Assembly: GCA_963921425.1 (NCBI GenBank)
Contig: OY992840.1
Span: 19,508,621 to 19,572,620 of the forward strand
DNA length: 64,000 bases
Reading direction: 5' to 3'
Source of the DNA: Dryas octopetala
Lineage: Eukaryota > Streptophyta > Magnoliopsida > Rosales > Rosaceae
Under the pieces are notes generated by a model. The model was given only the letters and a program-made list of their open reading frames with translations, ran no database searches and was not told the DNA's origin. Positions within the stretch are counted from its first letter, which is position 1. Every line of letters begins with the position of its first letter. Position numbers and translations under genes: made by a program. Of this stretch, positions 58,168 through 64,000 are shown one piece after another.

Positions 58168-59541
58168 TGTCGAGAGAGAGGAGAGCTTCGGGTGGAGCTG
58201 AGCAGAAAGATGAGGATTTTGAGATTTTCTGTACACTCTAAGAGGGTTTAGGGTTTTATTTATTTGGGCTAGGAGTTGTGTTGGGCCAGTAGGGATTAGT
58301 GGGGTGGTTTGGGCTGGCATTGTAGTTTTAAAGAAGCCCACGATCTTCTTTTCAAACCCTACATTTTCTTATTTTCTTTTCAAGAATGCTAGCATCCTTC
58401 TGTTTTTTTATTTTATCCTTCTACAATCTCTTTTCTTTTGAACATTGCGCATGTAGTCGCATGATCCGGATCATTCATTTTCTAGGTCACCATTTAAAGA
58501 TCATCTCTTCATGAAATTAACAACAAATTTAGTGTCCCACTACTAAAGTTTTGTAAAAAGAGTTTGGTGGTTAGTGGTTACCAACTTTACTATACTTATC
58601 AAAAAAACCTCAACTTGTTATAGATGTGTTCAGTGGGGTCTCATCAAAACTCTAATACAAATTTAGTAGTTACTTATCAATAAAATAATATATATGTGAC
58701 AAACTAGTGTCAAATGGAATACCGAAAACACCTCATTTTCAGCATAAAACCTCTAAATCAACCCCCCAATACTACTGCCAAACCACTCCAAACTAATTAT
58801 CATATATCAAAACTATGAAATAAATTAGAAAAACACAAGATGTACACCTCAAAATTTCCATAAATATGAATTTGAAATAACTTAAAAGTACAAAAGTTGA
58901 TGCAGGGAGAAAGTTGTTGATATGATGGAAGGGAATGCTTGCTTCAACGACAACAATAGTCAACTCTAACAAGGTGCTCGGTAGTAGTTTGTGTTCAAGT
59001 TTTTTCAATTTTTAATGGGGATAATTTGGAAATGTAAATTGCGTGTAGTAAAAAAATGTTATAAATTTAAAATTAGAATTAAGTGTGGGTTGTAGTCAAA
59101 CCAAAAACAAAGTGTAGGTGTATCACTAGGAATTCATATATCCATAGCTGATTAGTCTATATGAGATTTTATAACATAATTTTTTATGTCAATTATATGC
59201 AAGAAATTTGTCTAAACAAGATTGTATACGTTAATTTAAAATTCTATAAAAGAATTCATGTATAAAAAACTTATCATATATAATTATTATAGAATCTTGT
59301 TCGACTAATTGTAGATGATCGGGATATAGATGCGAAAATCACCCTCGTAAGTTGTAGACTTGTAGTCACTGTGTGGAGTTCGAAGAGAACATTGTCGGAT
59401 TTGTTTAGAAGCCCAGTAAAAAAAGTTATTAGGCCTTTTTGGGCGTTAAGCCCTCCTTGAACCAAAAATATTTAGCAAAACAACGAGCGCGCAAACAACA
59501 AAACAGCATTTCCCAACAAAAACAAAGCAAAGAGTGCAAAA
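58168..59541. other. Divergent promoter region between SmF and NDUFAF5
   Basis: The genes run outward from this 1.37-kb spacer. The SmF side (58168-58340) holds a telo box and four TGGGCY motifs. The NDUFAF5 side holds AGCCCA at 59409-59414. The middle, about 58400-59350, is AT-rich with no gene or repeat I can define. Confidence 0.6.
58244..58340 (-). promoter_or_regulatory. Telo box and four site II motifs upstream of SmF
   Basis: On the minus strand AAAACCCTAAACCC (58244-58257) is a telo box, 77-90 bp before the ATG. TGGGCT (58265-58270), TGGGCC (58282-58287), TGGGCT (58310-58315) and AGCCCA (58335-58340) follow upstream; orientation is given on the + strand. Confidence 0.65.
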
Positions 59542-60842
59542 ATGAAGAGAGCCTTGTCTTCTCTCTGCGGTAGTAGCTTGTTACGGAGGAGGCCAAGAAG
59601 AGAAGCTCCACCCTCAGTCCTATTCTCAAGTGATTTTTGTACGGACAGCAACGACGATGGGCTTCAAAGCTCCAGGTTCAAGGTCTTCGATCGCCACTTC
59701 AGACGCAAACAGGTTCAAACTTGCTCTTCTTGAAAAATCTCTGTGAGGCTTCTCAAATTGAGCAATTAGATTGAGATGGGTATTCTGAGAAATTGTTACT
59801 TGTTATTTGTTATTGGTGCTGGGAAGGTGTTGAATTTTCTTTCTGATTAATGTAATGTAGCCTCTTCAGTAGCTACACACAAAATGATTAGTATTATTGA
59901 GCAACTTTATTTGGGTACAGCTGGATCGAGCTGCGTGGTTGATGCGTTCGAAGGATTCGTTTGTCGACTCTGTTGCTGAGAATCTATTAGATCGCTTGGA
60001 GGTAAAAAGACAACTTCTTTGTAATGGAAGACCATTCGTTTAACTAAAGGATTGAATTTTGATTAGAAAAGAGATTTTGGGTTCTTGCATTTGTTGGATT
60101 CATCAGTATTATTTCAGTAACTGTTGAGATATGATTGGAAAGATAGTACAAGTCTTTAGCATTAAAAGGTTATTGTTTGTTGAATTGGTTTGCATATTTG
60201 TTATAAGAGCAATGATAACTTGACCTGTAGTATTCATATGCAAATGTTAGAATTCTATTATGTCATGACCTGTACTTCCAATATTTTCTCCTCCACTGTG
60301 TTTGAATTGCCTTGTGTCTGATATTGCAGGATTGTAAGAAAACATTTCCGACAGCATTATGTTTGGGAGGTTCATTGGAACCTGTCAGGCGTTTGTTACG
60401 TGGTCGCGGTAAGAAATTAGTTTGTAATACTTTTTTCCTTTCAGCTTTGTATTTAGCTTTAACATATGGTATGATATGTAACTGCTTCTTCGAAGTTAAT
60501 GAGATTAGATGTGATTGTTTTCAAGCCTTATTCATGAAATTTATCAAATGACTAATGATGCTATTGAGGAAGTTACTGAAGAGATTTTTGTATTGCAAGA
60601 TATGTCCCTGCTTTGCCATGTCCTACATTATTGGAGATTTTCCACAGGTTTTTATGTAGTATTGTATCTGTGTCCTGGGTAGTTCTGGTCATTGGACTTC
60701 ACTGGTTATGTTTAAGTGGCAATGGTATGGTTTGGTTATTATTGCATTGGTATCATTCACCTATCACCAACTTGCCACCATGGTGTACCACATTAGTATT
60801 AATTAGAGGAGCCTTAAGTGAAATAATTGAAGATTCACTCAT

Positions 60843-60905
<63 letters not shown>

Positions 60906-63900
60906 GCACAAGTGGGCACAACCTAATTGCACTAGTAGTTTCCAAGAGAAGACAACTAAGGCAAAAGCGGAACATTCATTATGATAGATAGGTCATACAG
61001 CATTGTGAGATTGCTCAGTTAAAACAATTTAGATACTTTCATTTTTGTTTTTTTACTGTTAGGTGCCATTGAAAAGCTCACTATGATGTCTGCATCATAT
61101 GACATGGTAAAACTTTGTAGAGATGCTGAACATGAGGTACGCAATGAAAACATTGAAACATCCTTTATAGTTGGCGATGAAGAGTTTTTGCCTATCAAAG
61201 AAAGGTATCCCTCTATATTTAATTTTTTGGTTTAGGTTAAATGTGCTATATTGAGGGAGTTTTAATTTTTATAATGATATCCTCTAATTTTATGTGTGAA
61301 GTTCTCTAGATCTGGTACTAAGTTGCTTGGGACTTCATTGGACAAATGATCTTCCAGGAGCCATGATACAGGTATTTGTCCCTTCATTGTTGTTGTACGC
61401 TTCAACACTTGAGATCAATTTTAAATTTGGTATCTGGATCTATTATAACTCTTGTGAGGATGAAGCAAAGCATTCATCAAACGTGCATATTACCTTTGTT
61501 TATCAAAAGAAAAAAGGAAAACAAAATACATAGATAAATCATACTTGTTTATATTATTATGCAGTAAGCTCTAAATTTGCCTGTTTAAGCTACTGCTTTG
61601 GTTCCTCATTTTCATATATGCACCTTCAAAGGTATATGAGGATTTTATATCCAAGCTGTTAGCTAATAATATTTATTTGTTTTATTCTATAAAAATTTGA
61701 AATTTTTGGTCAAAATCCAAAACTATATTGAATAATTTAATTCAGCAATTAGCAAAGTCCAAAATAGAAATACATAAGCATGCATTAGTGGAGAAAAGTA
61801 TGCATTTGCACAGCAAGTGCATGCACACATACTTGTACATTGGCACAGATACATGAGAGATTAAAAACCTTCATGATTTGAGTGATAATAAAATTGTAGA
61901 AAACAATATTTTCAGGATATCAGATGCTTAATTTTGAAAACCAGATACGCATAAAGCTGTAAATTTTTGGACTTCTTGCAAGAGTTAGCAGTTAGTGTTA
62001 AGGTAATTGTGCTGCTTGTAATTTTCTTGGCTGATGAAACGTGATTGTTGTTGGTCTGAGGGAGTTACTTCCTACAAATTAATTGATGACTTGCATATGT
62101 GCATCCTTATTATCTCTTTGTTCTTGTCTTCTATTTGCACTGTTATATTATATGGACAACAATGTCATCATTAGAGAGTTCAAAATATAAATATGTGGAA
62201 ATATCTAAGATAGATGTTTATGTGTGACAGAGCAGATTGGCATTGAAACCAGATGGCCTATTTTTAGCAGCAATTCTTGGTGGAGAAACCTTAAAGTTGT
62301 CTACTCTTTGTTTATCTATTAGTTGCTACTATGAAATGCATGGTCGATTATTTTACTTCTTTTTTTTTTTTTTTTTTGGTTACTAGAGAGCTGAGAATAG
62401 CGTGCACTGTGGCACAAATGGAGCGTGAAGGAGGTATCAGTCCACGAATATCACCTTTGGCACAAGTATGTAATTTGTAGCAATGGTTTTGTTTTTCCAA
62501 TGAATCCAAGTACCCATTTTATTTTGCGGTTTGTTTTCCTGTTTTGCTATCTGATATTTTCCTCAGAAAAATATGCTCTTTTTGATAATTCCTGGGAAGT
62601 TAAAGGAAATGATAAGAGTGGCATTGTCCAAGATGAGGGTCTCTCTGGTATAGTCCTGAACTTAAGAGAGAGCCATCATTTAATATCCTAACATACTAGA
62701 ATTGATAAACTCAAAGTAATGTTGGTATTTCTATAGATATATACAATGACATCAAACATTTACTTGAGAATTATACCCAATTTTTTCTTGTTTTTCTATT
62801 TTACTTTTTTTTTTAATTTCCTATTTTGTATTTAGTAGATACCTTGTCCACAAGGAATGTAATTGTTTTGACTATTAACAAAATTTTGTTTCTTATAAAG
62901 AAAAATTCTTGGGTTTGGAATCGTAGTTGCAACCTTCCTGGCAGAATTGACTGTATCCACTGTCCAATAATGCTTTGAGCATAGCTGGCAGTTTAAACTG
63001 GTTGGATATGGATTGTTGTTAAGTGTCTTTAAAATCATATTTTCTATATCTAATTATAATAAAATTATCTCAATTTGGTGAATACTATTTGTGTTGGATG
63101 GACAGCTGATGCGGGGTTTTTGGTATATACAATTTTAGTGGGCAAGGGGGCCACTATTGGATATTATCTTTCATACACTTTTCTTGATAGCTTTTTATCG
63201 TGCTCTCTTTGCCCTTATTTTGTTAATCTCCTTCCTGAGGCATTACTTGTTATCCTCACTCATAAATGAGGTTGTTTTCTTCTTCTATTGGTTTTTGGTT
63301 TCTGTAAATTATATTGTTGCATGTGGTTAAAAATCAAAATTTGGGCATCTGAAACCACCCCCCCCCCCCCCCCCCCCCCCCTTTATTTTCTTTTGGCTTA
63401 GGTGCGGGATGCAGGCAATCTTTTGACCAGGGCAGGTTTTACCCTTCCAGGTGTTGATGTTGACGAATATGTAGTAAGATATCAAAGTGGTGAGCATTTC
63501 CCTGTTTAAGTTACAGTTTTAATTTTAGCAACTTTTTGGTGACTTTAATAGCGAAGGTTCCTTGGACGTTCAATGTCACAGTTACTATGTTAATGCATTT
63601 AAGTTTAGCTTTATGCGATGTTTCTTTAAGCATAATTGCATGAGTGGAACAGAAATCTGGTTTACAAGTATGGTAGTGTGTCTACTGGAGTAAACTTTCC
63701 TCTTTCCCATATAGGACTTCCAAGACATGGTAATTTAATGTGCTAATTTCACTTGGTATGTTCACTTATGCTTGTGACATTTTCCACAGTCCATGTTTTT
63801 TTTGGTGTGGATTCCTGTTTTGCTCTTTTCTTTTTTCTGTTTTCAAGTCAAAATTTTCATTGTTTGAGTAGATTTACACACCATCCCCCTTTTTTTCTGC

Positions 63901-64000
63901 CAGGTATACTGTTCTGTATGAGTTGTATTAATTCAAGTCAAGCTCCTTCAATCTCCTTTTACAAGAGGGGTTGATAGAATAGGTGACTTTACCATAAAAT
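59542..64000 (+). CDS. NDUFAF5: Complex I assembly factor NDUFAF5, methyltransferase-like (5' part, runs off the window)
   Basis: Exons seen: 59542-59712, 59921-60001, 60330-60408, 61063-61204, 61302-61371, 62231-62295, 62387-62465 and 63402-63489, giving 258 residues plus one base; the C-terminal exons are not in the window. The N-terminus ([20 protein letters not shown]) is a mitochondrial presequence rich in Arg and Ser. Next come [19 protein letters not shown] and [16 protein letters not shown], the methyltransferase-like fold ([20 protein letters not shown] about 91-110), [40 protein letters not shown] and [20 protein letters not shown]. The animal protein hydroxylates an arginine of NDUFS7 during early complex I assembly; the plant copy (At1g22800 type) is inferred to do the same. 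The exon 6 donor is weak (AA then GTTGTC) but required by frame. Intron 3 has a long (CT)n run, and intron 7 a 24-base C run near its acceptor. Confidence 0.9.
60845..60900 (+). repeat. (CT)n microsatellite in NDUFAF5 intron 3
   Basis: About 28 uninterrupted CT units, the longest dinucleotide run in the window, about 160 bp before the exon 4 acceptor. Confidence 0.95.
63358..63381 (+). repeat. 24-base C homopolymer
   Basis: An uninterrupted run of 24 C ends 20 bp before the exon 8 acceptor of NDUFAF5 and merges with TTTATTTTCTTTTGGCTTAG. Exact length may reflect sequencing or assembly error. Confidence 0.8.

Overview
This is a plant nuclear window, almost certainly from a dicot. The evidence is an MIKC MADS-box gene of the AGL12 class, a glucuronoxylan methyltransferase, two plant-type GDSL esterases, GT-AG introns with AT-rich interiors, many plant transposon relics and a plastid ndhG fragment. 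The long (CT)n tracts and many L1-type LINE ends would suit a woody rosid, but the species cannot be read from the sequence. Exon models were built by hand from reading frames, splice sites and remembered family sequence. Every complete model closes in frame.

Layout, left to right. 62-5062 (+): AGL12-like MADS-box gene, 7 exons. 6664-19667 (+): spliceosomal WD40 protein SMU1, 16 exons, two of them followed by GC donors. 23419-26376 (+) and 26899-30525 (-): two GDSL esterase/lipase genes, tail to tail, 5 exons each. 31879-34020 (-): conserved 137-residue protein of unknown function. 36193-37107 (-): intronless DUF579 glucuronoxylan 4-O-methyltransferase. 39077-44209 (+): queuine tRNA-ribosyltransferase accessory subunit 2 (QTRT2), 10 exons, with plastid DNA in intron 4. 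44784-45990 (-): frameshifted fragment of a leucine-rich-repeat extensin. 46417-54308 (-): plastid-type protein with two thioredoxin-fold (GST-N-like) domains, 10 exons. 56273-58167 (-): snRNP core protein SmF. 59542 to the window end (+): 5' part of the complex I assembly factor NDUFAF5 (methyltransferase-like).

The genes do not form one pathway. SMU1 and SmF both serve the spliceosome, and both have a telo box plus TGGGCY (site II) motifs upstream, the usual promoter layout of growth-related plant housekeeping genes. The GDSL genes are secreted-type paralogues. The methyltransferase belongs to xylan synthesis in the Golgi. QTRT2 and NDUFAF5 point to tRNA modification and mitochondrial complex I assembly.

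Most of the remaining DNA is introns and spacers filled with old mobile elements. Several can be bounded precisely by target-site duplications (TSDs): a hAT relic (8-bp TSD), a hAT-type MITE (8-bp TSD) holding a second nested MITE, two Mutator-type MITEs (9-bp TSDs, one carrying a 90-bp tandem duplication) and a Harbinger-type MITE (TAA TSD). Four 3' ends of L1-type LINEs lie in introns, all in the sense of their host gene. I saw no CRISPR array, no rRNA, no convincing tRNA gene and no clearly new multi-gene system. The most unusual points are the GC-AG introns, the open-frame ndhG insert, the CxxC-lacking second domain of the thioredoxin-fold protein, and the Asp kept at the nucleophile position of QTRT2.
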